From Sipunculus nudus (Eukaryota; Annelida; Sipuncula; Golfingiida; Sipunculidae), in the NCBI GenBank assembly GCA_026874595.1, contig CM049316.1:60273676-60337675 (forward strand): a stretch of DNA of 64,000 nucleotides, in the 5' to 3' direction. A program made the position numbers and the translations under genes. This document shows, in pieces, positions 37,260-49,930 of the stretch (positions are counted from its first letter, which is position 1; each line of letters begins with the position of its first letter). The notes under the pieces were generated by a model. That model was not told the DNA's origin, searched no databases, and saw only the letters and a list, made by a program, of their open reading frames with translations.

Positions 37260-40200
37260 ATGTCAGTAGGTGACGTTAACTTAGATTTTATAGTTATGTC
37301 TTTGAATACCAGAGGTATTCGTGATTACCATAAAAGGAGAAAATTATTTAACTGGTTACATAAGCATGGTATGGCCAAAGGTATTTCATATTTACAAGAA
37401 ACTCATTCAACTGATAAAGATATGAATTCCTGGAAATATCAATGGAGAGGGAGAATGTATTCTTCTAATTGTACTTCTAAAAGTGCTGGTGTTTGTACTC
37501 TTATTGGAAATAATATTGATTTTAAAGAATTGAAAACATACATTGATCCAAATGGAAGAGTCATAATTATTCATTGCCTGATACAGGGGAATATGTTCTT
37601 ACTAATAAATATATATGCTCCAAATACAGAGTCAGAGCAAGTTAATTTTTATCAGAAGGTTCTGGAACAAATATGCGCATTTAATATAGATAATGACACT
37701 CAAGTTATATGGGGTGGTGATTTTAACTTTCATTTTACAGATTTAGATGGCAGTGGAGGGAATATATATAATTTTAAAAAGAAGTCTATCAATATTATTT
37801 TGTCATCCATGGCACAGTTTAATTTGTGTGATATATGGCGCATAAGAAATGAGATGATTAAAAGATTTACATGGCGTACAACCTGTCCACTGGTACAAAG
37901 ACGTTTGGATTTTTTTCTTATATCTTCATCCCTTCAGTCCTTTACCAAGACTTGTAACATAATTCCAGCAGTCGGAACAGATCATTCTGCTGTAATCCTT
38001 CGTTTGATTTCACATTCATATGAGCGTCATGGCCCTTCATTTTGGAAGTTCAATAATTCGTTGATTGAAGATAAAGATTATATTAAACAAATAGAAGAAA
38101 ATATAGAAAAATGGAGCGGAAAATATGAATTGAGACATGATGCGCAGATGTTATGGGAGTATATTAAATATAAAATAAGGGAATTCACTATACAATACAG
38201 TAAACAAAAAGCATTTAGTTTTAAATCAAAGTTAAGAGAATTAGAAGAAAAGGTAAAATTCCTGGAATATAATCTTGATCAACAATCATTACAGAACAAT
38301 TCAAGATATACCGAGGCTAAATCAAAGCTAGAAGAAATGTATGATCAGATAACCAGAGGAATTATTATACGTTCCAGAGTACAGTGGGTAGAACAAGGAG
38401 AAAAAAACTCGAAATATTTTCTTAATCTGGAAAAGCAAAATAAATGTAAATCTGTTGTCCGAAAGCTTTTAATTAATGATGAAGAAATCACAAAACAATC
38501 TGACATTCTATATAACTTACGGAGTTTCTATAGAAATAAATACTTGAAAACCTCGCTGTTGACTGAGAGTGATTGTAAAAATTATTTAAGAAATATTAAT
38601 CTCCCAAACATTACAGAAACAGAAGCTAAGAGTTGTGAGGGTATCATAAAAAAATGTGAGGTTTTGAAAGCTCTAAAAAATATGAAAAATAATAAAGTGC
38701 CAGGTAATGATGGTTTGACAAAAGAATTTTATGTTGGATTTTTCCCATTGATTGGTGATATGTTGGTAAACAGTATAAATGCCGCATATGACAAAGGAAA
38801 ATTAAGTGTCAGTCAGGGTCAGGCTGTTATAACTCTCTTGGAAAAAAACGGTAAAGATGCAAGGTTGATAAAATCATGGCGGCCAATTAGTCTTCTCAAT
38901 GTTGATGTCAAAATAATTAGTAAAATTCTAGTTCAGAGAATAATTGGTTTGTTACCGCACATTATCCATACTGATCAGAGTGCATTTGTGAAAAATAGAT
39001 TCATTGGTGAGCCTTTACGCTTGATTTCTGATGTGTTATATTATTCAGATACCCAGAATATGGAAGGTATTATGTTTGGGGCAGATCTTGAGTCTGCATT
39101 TGATAATTTAAGCCATGAATTCATGTTTGCGGTTTTAGAAAAGTATGGCTTTGGTCAGTCTTTCATTAAGTGGGTTAAACTGTTACATAACAATGTCCAG
39201 AGTACTGTGGTTAACAATGGATTCAGTACAACGTATTTTACATTGACCAGAGGAACACGGCAGGGAGACCCCCTGGCCCCCTACTTATTTATCATGTCTG
39301 TAGAAATTTTAGGAGCCTTAATCAGATGTAATATGGAGGTAAAAGGTATAAAGATAAAGAATATAGAAATAAAAATGTGTATGTATGCGGATGATATTAC
39401 TCTGTTTTTAAAGGATCTAAATTCACTGCGAAGAGTCATGACCATTTTTGATATATATGCTACATTTTCATCACTGAAGATGAATGTGGGGAAATCGGAA
39501 GTGTCATGGATTGGCAAATGGAAAAACAAAGCAGATGATCCATTTAATTTAAACTGGATAAATTTAGTTAATAGTTCTATGAAGATATTAGGGGTGCACT
39601 TTACATATAATGATAAATTATCATATGTGCTTAATTTTTATAGGGCTTTGTCAAATTTGAAGAATGTTCTAAATCTGTGGAGAGGAAGACAATTAACTAT
39701 ATATGGCAGATTAGAGGTAGTAAGATCATTAGCAGTTTCTAAAATACTGTATATTATGAATATGCTCGACCCCCCAAAGGGATTTATGCAAGAGGTTCAA
39801 GAAATAATTAACAGATTCATTTGGAAAAACAAACGAGCTAAGGTGAAATTTAGTACAGCAGTGGGTATGTATGAAGATGGAGGATTAAAATTACCAAACA
39901 TAGAGATGAGATACAAGACCCAACGAGTAATTTGGGTAGTTAATTTATTAAACAAGTTTAATGGAACTGTTAAAATTCTTTTGAATGCAATGTGTAGTAA
40001 TGAAGGTGGATTACAATGCATTCATAAAGACTTAGATATCAACTGTCTTTCAAAGGATTGTGCACCATTTTATATATCTTGCTTCAAGGAATGGATTTTA
40101 TATTGGAAATGTACATTAATAGAGAAGGATGTCAGATGTCAATTTATTTGGAATAATCGAAACATATTGATTGATGGGTATTCTGTGTTTAATCCTACTC

Positions 40201-41024
40201 TATTTAAAATGAATGTTCAATATATTAATGACATGTTAGATTGTGATAGTAACTTTAAAACAGTGGAACAAATTGTTAAGGATTATTCAGTTACTCGGAA
40301 GGATTTATTGTGTCTTCAATGGAACAGCCTTATTAGTGCAATACCGAAGGAATGGAAAAGAAAAATAAAAGATGGACTTGTTTCAGATATGGTGCCTGAT
40401 AATATTTTAGATTTGTCAAAACTGAACAGTCGTTCGGTGTACAAGGCACTTATTAATACAATTTATCAGGTACCGACAAATAGTACTATACTTGGTGATA
40501 TTGGATATAGCAATTGGCACAATGTTTATGAAAATGTCTATCAATGTACTCTTGATACCTATCTACGTGAATTTCAATTTAAGATTATTAACAATTATCT
40601 TCCTGTAAATAAGAATCTTTTTAGATGGAAATTGATAGACAGCCCAAGATGTAGTTATTGTTTTATTTACAATGAGTCAGTAAGTCATCTGTTCTATTAT
40701 TGTCATACAACAAAAAACCTTTATATCAGGTTGAAAAAGTGGATTGAAAGTACAGGATATATTTTACCGGAGTTTACGAAATCAAATATTATGTATGGTC
40801 AGTTGCCGGATAGTAGTAACAGTAGGCTTAATAATACAATTTTTCTCATTTTTAAATACGTAGTATTCCTTAAAAGGGAAACTGATAATCCTAATTTGTT
40901 AGAAATTATAAAGTTCAAGCTAAAAGAGGTGTATAACATCGAATATCTCTTGGCCATCAGGAAGGGAAAACTGAATGTACATATGGAAAAATGGTCACAA
41001 ATTATGGACATAATCTCGACGTAA
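37260..41024 (+). CDS. LINE ORF2 protein: endonuclease and reverse transcriptase (1254 aa, intact)
   Basis: Starts at ATG 37260, 161 bases after the ORF1 stop, in another frame, and runs to a TAA at 41022-41024 without interruption. Residues 1-240 form an endonuclease/exonuclease/phosphatase-type nuclease (SLNTRGIRD, LQETHS, INIYAPN, GGDFNFHF, DFFLIS, GTDHSAVI). A charged linker follows. The reverse transcriptase occupies about residues 480-780: NKVPGNDGLTKEFY, SWRPISLLNVDVKI, GADLESAFD, GTRQGDPLAPYLF and the catalytic YADD (39384-39395). Near the C-terminus is a C-x2-C...H-x4-C motif (CSYCFIYNESVSHLFYYC). It nicks the target and copies the element RNA. The motifs and two-ORF layout fit the L1/Tx1 group. 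Confidence 0.95.
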   Translation: MSVGDVNLDFIVMSLNTRGIRDYHKRRKLFNWLHKHGMAKGISYLQETHSTDKDMNSWKYQWRGRMYSSNCTSKSAGVCTLIGNNIDFKELKTYIDPNGRVIIIHCLIQGNMFLLINIYAPNTESEQVNFYQKVLEQICAFNIDNDTQVIWGGDFNFHFTDLDGSGGNIYNFKKKSINIILSSMAQFNLCDIWRIRNEMIKRFTWRTTCPLVQRRLDFFLISSSLQSFTKTCNIIPAVGTDHSAVILRLISHSYERHGPSFWKFNNSLIEDKDYIKQIEENIEKWSGKYELRHDAQMLWEYIKYKIREFTIQYSKQKAFSFKSKLRELEEKVKFLEYNLDQQSLQNNSRYTEAKSKLEEMYDQITRGIIIRSRVQWVEQGEKNSKYFLNLEKQNKCKSVVRKLLINDEEITKQSDILYNLRSFYRNKYLKTSLLTESDCKNYLRNINLPNITETEAKSCEGIIKKCEVLKALKNMKNNKVPGNDGLTKEFYVGFFPLIGDMLVNSINAAYDKGKLSVSQGQAVITLLEKNGKDARLIKSWRPISLLNVDVKIISKILVQRIIGLLPHIIHTDQSAFVKNRFIGEPLRLISDVLYYSDTQNMEGIMFGADLESAFDNLSHEFMFAVLEKYGFGQSFIKWVKLLHNNVQSTVVNNGFSTTYFTLTRGTRQGDPLAPYLFIMSVEILGALIRCNMEVKGIKIKNIEIKMCMYADDITLFLKDLNSLRRVMTIFDIYATFSSLKMNVGKSEVSWIGKWKNKADDPFNLNWINLVNSSMKILGVHFTYNDKLSYVLNFYRALSNLKNVLNLWRGRQLTIYGRLEVVRSLAVSKILYIMNMLDPPKGFMQEVQEIINRFIWKNKRAKVKFSTAVGMYEDGGLKLPNIEMRYKTQRVIWVVNLLNKFNGTVKILLNAMCSNEGGLQCIHKDLDINCLSKDCAPFYISCFKEWILYWKCTLIEKDVRCQFIWNNRNILIDGYSVFNPTLFKMNVQYINDMLDCDSNFKTVEQIVKDYSVTRKDLLCLQWNSLISAIPKEWKRKIKDGLVSDMVPDNILDLSKLNSRSVYKALINTIYQVPTNSTILGDIGYSNWHNVYENVYQCTLDTYLREFQFKIINNYLPVNKNLFRWKLIDSPRCSYCFIYNESVSHLFYYCHTTKNLYIRLKKWIESTGYILPEFTKSNIMYGQLPDSSNSRLNNTIFLIFKYVVFLKRETDNPNLLEIIKFKLKEVYNIEYLLAIRKGKLNVHMEKWSQIMDIIST

Positions 41025-41334
41025 TTCTAACCACGATGTGTGTGTCTTGTTCTAGTGTTTATTTAATTTTATTTTTTTTTAAGTGCATATGTCTCATGTA
41101 AAGAGCTCACTTTCATGTGTACTCTATTTGTCATTTAGAAAGGTATTGGTGAAAAAGCGGAGGGTGTTGATGAACTGTTCTTAATAAACATTTTCCTTTA
41201 TTCTTAACAAACATTACATTCAGAAGAATATGAAAGACTAAAATATGCACTTTTGTCTGTACCTGTATTAATCTATGTATATCGCTTATTTTGTTATGCC
41301 ATGTATGTATATGTACGTGTGTATGATCTTTTTG

Positions 41335-41342
41335 AATAAATA

Positions 41343-41387
<45 letters not shown>
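41335..41387 (+). terminator. LINE poly(A) signal and A tail
   Basis: AATAAA at 41335-41340 followed by TATTGT and a run of about 41 A (41347-41387) that ends at the right target-site duplication. The long, uninterrupted tail supports recent insertion. Confidence 0.9.
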
Positions 41388-41389
<2 letters not shown>

Positions 41390-41400
41390 ATAGATCGCCA

Positions 41401-41475
41401 TGACTCTGTACATGCATATTGACCATGGAGTGTTTCATCAGTCCCTGAAGACTTTTGCAGACAATATTGGGTATT
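41401..41475 (+). repeat. Family 1 tandem-cored element, right part after the LINE
   Basis: Continues the unit interrupted at 36556: TGCATATTGACCATGGAGTGTTTCATCAG aligns with the family 1 unit text near 10275-10305 (shown here only by its ends). It decays after about 75 bases. Confidence 0.7.
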
Positions 41476-41689
41476 CAAAAATTCCTTTTGTGAATGTCTT
41501 TCTAGAGTGTGGATTATTGCAGAATGATGTTAATGGGTAACCCTCTCAAGGGTTAGGCCTAACCAAAAGTAATTTTATCTGTTAACTCTGAAGCAATAAG
41601 TGCGGTTTTAATGAGCTACCTGGCGGAATAGAAATCTAGAAGATTTAAAAAAAAATTCCTGAAAATTTCTAACACGAACTTGCCTCCGA

Positions 41690-42008
41690 CGGGAGGGTGT
41701 GCGTTCATCCGTGATCGTGTGTGTATTTTCTGTGTGTGTTTGTTCACGACATACATCAAGCATTTATGAACGGAATCTCATTTCCGTAATTGGCATATGA
41801 AAAAAGCGAATAAATTTTGGTGTGGATCTAGATAATGATCCGGATTGAGGAACGTCATCAAGAGATTTCATAAATGTATAAACACTTATAATGCAAAAAT
41901 GAACCCCGAAATATGGGACGAATAAGTGAATGCAAACAAGGGTTTGGGAGTATAGGGACCCGCACATGGCGGAGACTTGTATTCCGTAGAAAGCAGATTT
42001 ATAGTTTA
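41690..42008 (+). repeat. Dispersed repeat, family 4, copy 1
   Basis: Related to 45551-45790 and 45908-46168. Shared text includes GTGTTTGTTCACGACATA, CATTTATGAACGGAATCTCAT, GGATCTAGATAATGATCC and GGAACGTCATCAA. The 5' end has CCTCCGACGGGAGG, the 3' end a CATGGCGGAGACTTG word followed by CAGATTTATAGTTT. The TAGTT end resembles the tandem-cored elements, but no tandem core is present. Not coding. Confidence 0.6.
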
Positions 42009-42306
42009 TTTTGTTAAACTTTAACAAATAAAAGATTTGCCTTATCAACGCACGTAAAGATTTTTTTAAATAGATTTAGGCAAGAGCACAAACTTGCTTT
42101 GTTAGTTACCAATGCCTGGTGCTAAGTCACTTAGACGATATGAACGGCAACTCCGAAACAGTTTTTGTTGTGGCCTAACATCGAACAACAAAGTAAATAT
42201 TTCATAAGCACTAATCCGCCAGTAAATCAATCATTTATTCAAAATCTGAATTATTCAAAAGGTTAACTGTTTTTGGATCGGAAGGCGAGATTTTCTTGTA
42301 ACATGT

Positions 42307-42308
<2 letters not shown>

Positions 42309-42374
<66 letters not shown>

Positions 42375-42386
42375 TATTTATTTATA

Positions 42387-42437
<51 letters not shown>
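42309..42437. repeat. Compound microsatellite (TA)n, (TTTA)n, (TTA)n
   Basis: (TA)n from 42309 to about 42373 with small interruptions, then TTTA units, then about 16 units of TTA/ATT ending near 42437. Confidence 0.95.

Positions 42438-44258
<1,821 letters not shown>

Positions 44259-44315
<57 letters not shown>
44259..44315. repeat. (TA)n microsatellite
   Basis: About 28 TA units directly following the LTR end; probably the right half of the tract at 43385-43505. Confidence 0.95.
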
Positions 44316-45550
44316 TAAAACGCACTAAACGCTACTAAATTAATTACAATATCTTCTTTGAAAGCTGCACGTCCATTCAGTCATACATGCCTCATAAGAA
44401 TATCCTAAAAGGCGTCTTCGGCATATGTGCCTTATTACGGTAGTGACTATCTTCAGCAGACGACATTTTACGACATTGGTTTCCACCTTATCTTCAACCG
44501 GAGTAAAAAAAAAAGACTGAACAAGCACGCATGTTTTAAGTGGCTACAGGGTATCCGATCCATAAAGTGTAACTCTGGGAGTTTATTTTACCGTCACTGG
44601 GAAGAACCCGGATTTAAAAATAGTGTAAACCTTTCAGTTTCGATCATTATGAGTTGGATAAGGTCACCCTCCCGCTCGGTCATTTGAAACTCCATAATCT
44701 CCTCCCCACAGCTATGTCTGACAGATTTCCAATCAAATTGGACATTACAAGGCAATATGTACCGGGGCAGGCTCGGGGACGGGTTTAAGTGTGATTAGTC
44801 GCGAGAAGGAAGTGATCCAGTACTTCATAATATGACTACTGCGTTCCACTTCACTTCATTAAGCATTCTTTCCCGTCCAATTTAAAGTTAACTAATGGCT
44901 CATGGGTCAAGGCGTTTGCTTATGTAGCGATCTGAGCATAATAAACAGGTGCGGATTAAGATTGCATTGTGCCCCTGGATATACATCATGCATGCAAGGG
45001 CTACTTCATCAATTTGATAACGTGTGTACATGTGAACAAATGTGTTCAAGTTCTGCAGAAACTGACATGGCCATGCGAGAAATTGTATATCTTATAATCC
45101 CGCATCAATGAGCAAATGTCTATCAACCAGACGAAACACCAATTGGGCAAGACATATAATATTACAAAAACTTTAAAATCTCCATGGGCCAAGCTAATCG
45201 GTTAGTTATTGAGAAGAAATTATACGTACGTCCACATACTTTCAGTATGGCGAGCATTCATATTGAATTGAAAAATAAAGTTTGATGATGTTTGTTACAA
45301 AATGTATTTTATTTCTTATGCAGATTAAACATATATATATATATACAATCTGCATAAAATTCCTTTTGCACTCTTAAATTTTTGTTAACTTAATACCGAA
45401 GGGGGGGGGGGGGGGAGGGACGCTGGGGTGGTGGGTGGTAGTCAGCTCCCCAACCCACGGACGAAACAGATCAGGCGCTTTTGTATATTTTTTTTAATTT
45501 ATTTTTTTAATAAAATCAATAATAGTAATAACGATTTTATAATAATTATC
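44316..45550. other. Intergenic sequence
   Basis: No gene recognised. Contains a 15-nt G run at 45401-45415 and a short (TA)n near 45331-45344. Confidence 0.5.
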
Positions 45551-45790
45551 GCCTCGACCAGGAGAGCATGCGATCATCCCGTTTGGGTATGTGTTTGTGT
45601 TAATGTGGGTGTACGTTCACAACATAACTCACGCAATCATGAACAGTCTCATGAAATTTGCAAAGCATTTCGGGAATGTTTCAAAAGGATCGACTAAATT
45701 TTTGTATGGATCTGGCACATAATCTGCATTCGGGGAAAGTCATCAAGGAATATTCACAAATGTAAGGTCACCCTTCTTACACGGTGACGT
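45551..45790 (+). repeat. Dispersed repeat, family 4, copy 2
   Basis: Aligns with copies at 41690 and 45908: GTTCACAACATAACTCACGC, ATCATGAACAGTCTCATG, GCATTTCGGGAATG and GTCATCAAGGAATATTCAC. The 3' end is less clear than in the other copies. Confidence 0.6.
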
Positions 45791-45907
45791 ATTGAGAGAC
45801 TTGCCCTACAAGAGCTTGTTTTAACTCTCTCTGGCGACTGCTCGGTGAAACCTTGTTATGATTATTAACATTCACTTTTACCATTTACCAAGCGGTTTTT
45901 TTTTTTC

Positions 45908-46168
45908 CGCCAGGAGGGTATGCTTTCATCTCCGTTCATATGTGTTTGTGTTTGTTAACAACATAACTCCATAATCATGGACGGAATCTCATAAAATTTT
46001 CAGGGCATTTCGGGAATGGGCCAATGGACAGAATCTATTATTTTTGTGTGGGCCCGGCTGCAGGAACGTCATCAAGGAATATTCACAAATGTTGAATCAC
46101 TTATGTAAGAGCATATTTGGAGCATCCCATGTGGCGGATGCTTGCGCTCCTTAGACAACAGATTTCTA
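45908..46168 (+). repeat. Dispersed repeat, family 4, copy 3
   Basis: Starts in a T-run with CCGCCAGGAGGG. Ends with TGGCGGATGCTTGCGCTCC and CAGATTTCTAGTTTT, so a CCGCCA/TGGCGG pair marks both ends. The interior shares AACATAACTCCATAATCATGG and CATCAAGGAATATTCACAAA with copy 2, to the right of which it sits in the same direction. Confidence 0.65.
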
Positions 46169-48908
46169 GTTTTATGAAATTTCCATCCTATATTAGGCCT
46201 ATATTCCCTTATCCAGTTGTAAACCTTCCTGATGCGATACAGGTTTCAGGAAATACTTTCCAAACACGGGTTTGGGAGCATCCAACAATAGGGTCCCCCA
46301 GTTTGATTCATTTTGGCTGAGGGCATGGCCAGCAAAAAACTACCAGTTGGCGAATGTTTGACGGGGTTTTGGTCAGTGCCCAATATATTTTTAAGAAATA
46401 ATGCAAGATCCTATTTTTTCTGCTGGGATAACATTATATATGCTATATACTTTAAGAAGCATTAGAATGTTAGGATCAATAATCGATACCACCTCACAGC
46501 ATAACTCGAAGAATTATAGCTTATTGCGAAACAAAGTTACTAAGAAACTTTTTTGAAAAAGACAAATATTGACAAATGACTCGACATACTGAGTAATTAC
46601 TGGGAGGCGAGGAGGAAGGAGTGTGGTTCCCAGCTTATGTAAATAATCACGAGTGTTACCGGAGGAGACTGTGGCAGATGGGGATCACGTGATTTATTGA
46701 CACAGCATCAATCACTACTTTCTTTTTTGCTTCAAAATGTTTTAAAAAGACTAAGACTTGGAGAAAAATCAGTTTGTTCTCTTCTTATTTTGCTCCCGTA
46801 GTCATTGTATTGCACAGGAGTCTGTCCTTTAAAAGATGTTGCCATAAATTTGTAAACTTCCCGTAAAATCTTTTCCTTTATATAGTATCTTTATAAGCCA
46901 TTGAAAACCAAGCACGAGCTATATAAAGTCAGAAAAAAATAATCTTTGTTCATCACCTCCTGGGTCATGCTATTCTGCGACACAAACCAGGGAGGTAATT
47001 TGTGTCCAAACGAGTTTCTGATTCCATATAAGAGAATAAAAGTAACCAGACATATACATTCTCATGCAGGCCTCCGCCATTTGGTCGGTCCTTTATGCGG
47101 GGTGCTCCGCAACCCATGATTTCATTCACTTATTGGTCCATATTCCCAGGTCCATTGGTACATATTTTTCCCAACAGGTGTGTGCTTTCACTTATTCAAC
47201 TCATATTCCCATGTTCAGCCCATACCCCTTGGGGAGCAAACAACACAAGAAGCCATATCAGGCGCTAGAAGGTTATTCGTTCTAAGCATGCCATGACCAG
47301 TACTATTCACTCCAGGGTGGAGAGAGCACATCTTTGTGGTAAAGACTTTGGCAAGGGCGCGTAAGGCGGTCACATAGGGACGCGAATCCAACACCTATCG
47401 GTCACAAATCCATCGCACTAACCATTACACGCCACGATCACACAACACACATGGTTATGCGTAAGTCCAACAAAGCATTAATATCACATGGAGTCAAGCT
47501 TGTTTGTAAATGTTTAACAAAAATATGCAAATCGTAGTAGGGAACTTTGAACGCCTGCTCAAGGCACCTGTTTTGGGATTGCTATACCCTGGAAAAGGGT
47601 AACAGGAAACATTGAATGAATCTTTCCACACCTACTATATAACTCTGTAGTGAAGAATTAGCCAAAGCTGCAGTCTGGATATTTAAAACCAGCAATTCAT
47701 TACAACTTTTAAAAAAATTGTGATTCCGGCGTACCCTGTGTACGTATTAATGAATTGTAGGTAATCCCTTTTAGAAACGCTCTTATAACACCTCTTTGAT
47801 GGATGTATATGTGCTTGTTTATCTACAATCTGTTTGTAAACATGGTACATGCATCAATGTTGACACAGATAAAATAAACATGAAACCATGGAGTATGGGG
47901 TTTGACGTTTGGGCTGAAAGGTAACACCAGGCCACACGTGGAAGATTGGTCGTTCCATGACTTAGCTGTATAAAATCAAAAATCCAAACCAAAGGAATTA
48001 AAACCACCGACCAATAATGTCTTTTTTTTTGTAGTACGGTGATCTTTATCTACATTCATTTCCACCTGTGCTTCAGCCGCATGCATGAGAAGTCACTACA
48101 CGACCCGACGTGATATTCTCCAACTGGCTTTGAATATGAAACAAGTCTTCTTGATTGATGATAATTTAATAATGAACTTGAAACTTAATTACTTTCGGAT
48201 TATAAAAAGGCACTACTCTATAAGCACTGTTGTAAAACAGTCTAAAATTCTATCTTACTCCCTGTTCTCTTTGCAATGATCTTCTGGAAACCTCCTCCTA
48301 GAATGACTCCTCGTATATATATAATATCGCTGAACATTATTCATCCATGATAGCTCTGATAGAGGTTCATTTATGCCATCCTTGAACAGCTCTAGACATT
48401 TCACTAGAGCCAATTATCCTGACAGTTAATTAAGACACCTGCTTTATCCACAGTAATTAGAATTGATTAGTAAATGCATAAGCCATGGCTAATTACTATA
48501 TACTTTTACACTTCAAAACACATACTTGCTGAAAACATTATTCTCTTCCAGAGTTTATATAATACAACATCTTAGTCTTAGATATTGCAATTAAACTAAA
48601 ATGACCCTTTTTCATCATATATGACAAAATGTCCCTCTGACAGTTGACTGACAATTATAAAATATCGAAATGAAGAGAAACCAAATACCAACTTTACAGC
48701 TGAAGTGTTTAGGTAATATTTCGCAGATTAATGTTTATATACATAATTGTGAATAATATTAGCTACAGATCAGTGCCAGATATAAAGTGGCAATACCCTT
48801 GTTCTAATGTAAAATAAATGACAAAAAAGTGTGATGTATGGCGGAAATAAAATCATAATAGGAAGCTGAAATAACTACAACGAAAACAATAGATGCCGCT
48901 GCTATTTC
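46169..48908. other. Intergenic sequence with one tRNA-like stretch
   Basis: About 2.7 kb with no gene recognised apart from the minus-strand tRNA-like stretch annotated separately at 47341-47445. Confidence 0.5.
47341..47445 (-). other. tRNA-like stretch or SINE head (minus strand)
   Basis: The reverse complement shows an A-box-like TGGTTAGTGCGATGG (47410-47424) and, about 14 bases on, a weak B-box-like GGATTCGCGTCC (47379-47390). The spacing is short and a cloverleaf does not close well, so it is more likely a decayed SINE head or tRNA pseudogene than a working tRNA. Confidence 0.35.
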
Positions 48909-49696
48909 TGTCACAACCCCGAAGGAATAAGGTTCTTTTAAACGGTGAACTAAACCCGCTGAGACTTACACACTTAAAAAAGGATGAAAATGGCATGAGT
49001 TAACAATACAATAAAATATATTAAAAATGAACTGACACTTCTCTGGAGAGGCGTCCTGTTTACACCAGAATGAACACTACACACGACAGTTCCATTTGAT
49101 CACACGGTTGCTGATCACATGACCGACGCGCACCTGACATTGGAATACCATCTTCTAATCCACACAGGAATATACAGTGTATATACAGGAACACGCCAGC
49201 GCCACTAAACAATACAGTTCTCCACTGAAATAAGCGCACGTAATTTAATATGGTGAAAATCCTGGATCACTGACAGATAGACTCACAGCATTTTCTGTAA
49301 GAACACTCAGGATATGCCTTCACAGCAGAATACTCCTTAATGTATAGCCCTATGTACCTTAATATGCCATTGTGCACGACAATGTCAATACCACTCACGA
49401 TTAGCGTATAAATTGTCTTGGTCTGTTACTGGACTTCACCACGGTAGAAACACATCGACGGTTTACAAGTCCTTCTGTAAAATACGATTCCACTCTTAAG
49501 TCCATGAGAGAGATTCTACGTGGCCGTCGACGTTGGTCTTGAACGCTCGAAACCTCGTCGCTCAGCTGACCAGACAATACCGGAGCCTCCTCCAGACCCC
49601 TGACAAACGGTCAGACTACACTCTTTGGCGCGCTGACTTAGAAGTTTGTGAAGTCCTTCCAGCATCTACAGCTTATATACACCTGCTTACGTCACA
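48909..49696. other. Possible LTR or other repeat, unresolved
   Basis: The stretch begins TGTCACAACCCCG and ends CTTACGTCACA, giving TG...CA ends, and its general composition resembles the LTR at 43506. No target duplication and no second copy were found, so this is a weak candidate. Confidence 0.25.
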
Positions 49697-49769
49697 CATC
49701 CTGACCGCCTTTTGGCCTATCGTCTCACACATTTATGCGGCTTGTGATTAATTGCATTAATACTTAAAT

Positions 49770-49930
49770 AGACATTACTACTCTTATTACGACTACTACT
49801 ATACTTTAACCACTATTACTACGTAGTTCTACTGCTACCACTACTACTAGTACTAGAACTACTACTACTTTGTAATACTACTTTTACTACTACATCTACT
49901 ACTACTAATACAACTACTGCTAATACTTCT
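49770..49930. repeat. Degenerate (ACT)n trinucleotide repeat
   Basis: About 160 bases composed largely of ACT, ACC and ATT trinucleotides with many interruptions, such as CTACTACTACT near 49840-49870. Confidence 0.85.

Larger units (their letters stand above)
36557..41400 (+). mobile_element. Young L1/Tx1-like LINE, 5'-truncated in ORF1, with target-site duplication
   Basis: Flanked by the direct repeat AATTATAGATCGCCA at 36557-36571 and 41386-41400 (the first two A of the right copy merge with the tail). The element starts at 36572 inside ORF1, has ORF1 and ORF2 in order, an AATAAA at 41335-41340 and an A tail at 41347-41387. ORF2 is uninterrupted and the duplication is perfect, so the insertion is recent. 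Truncation of the 5' end removes the promoter and the N-terminus of ORF1, so this copy alone is probably not mobile. Confidence 0.95.

Noticed and set aside
39281-40021. Minus-strand open frames within the LINE
   Set aside because: They are antisense shadows of ORF2.
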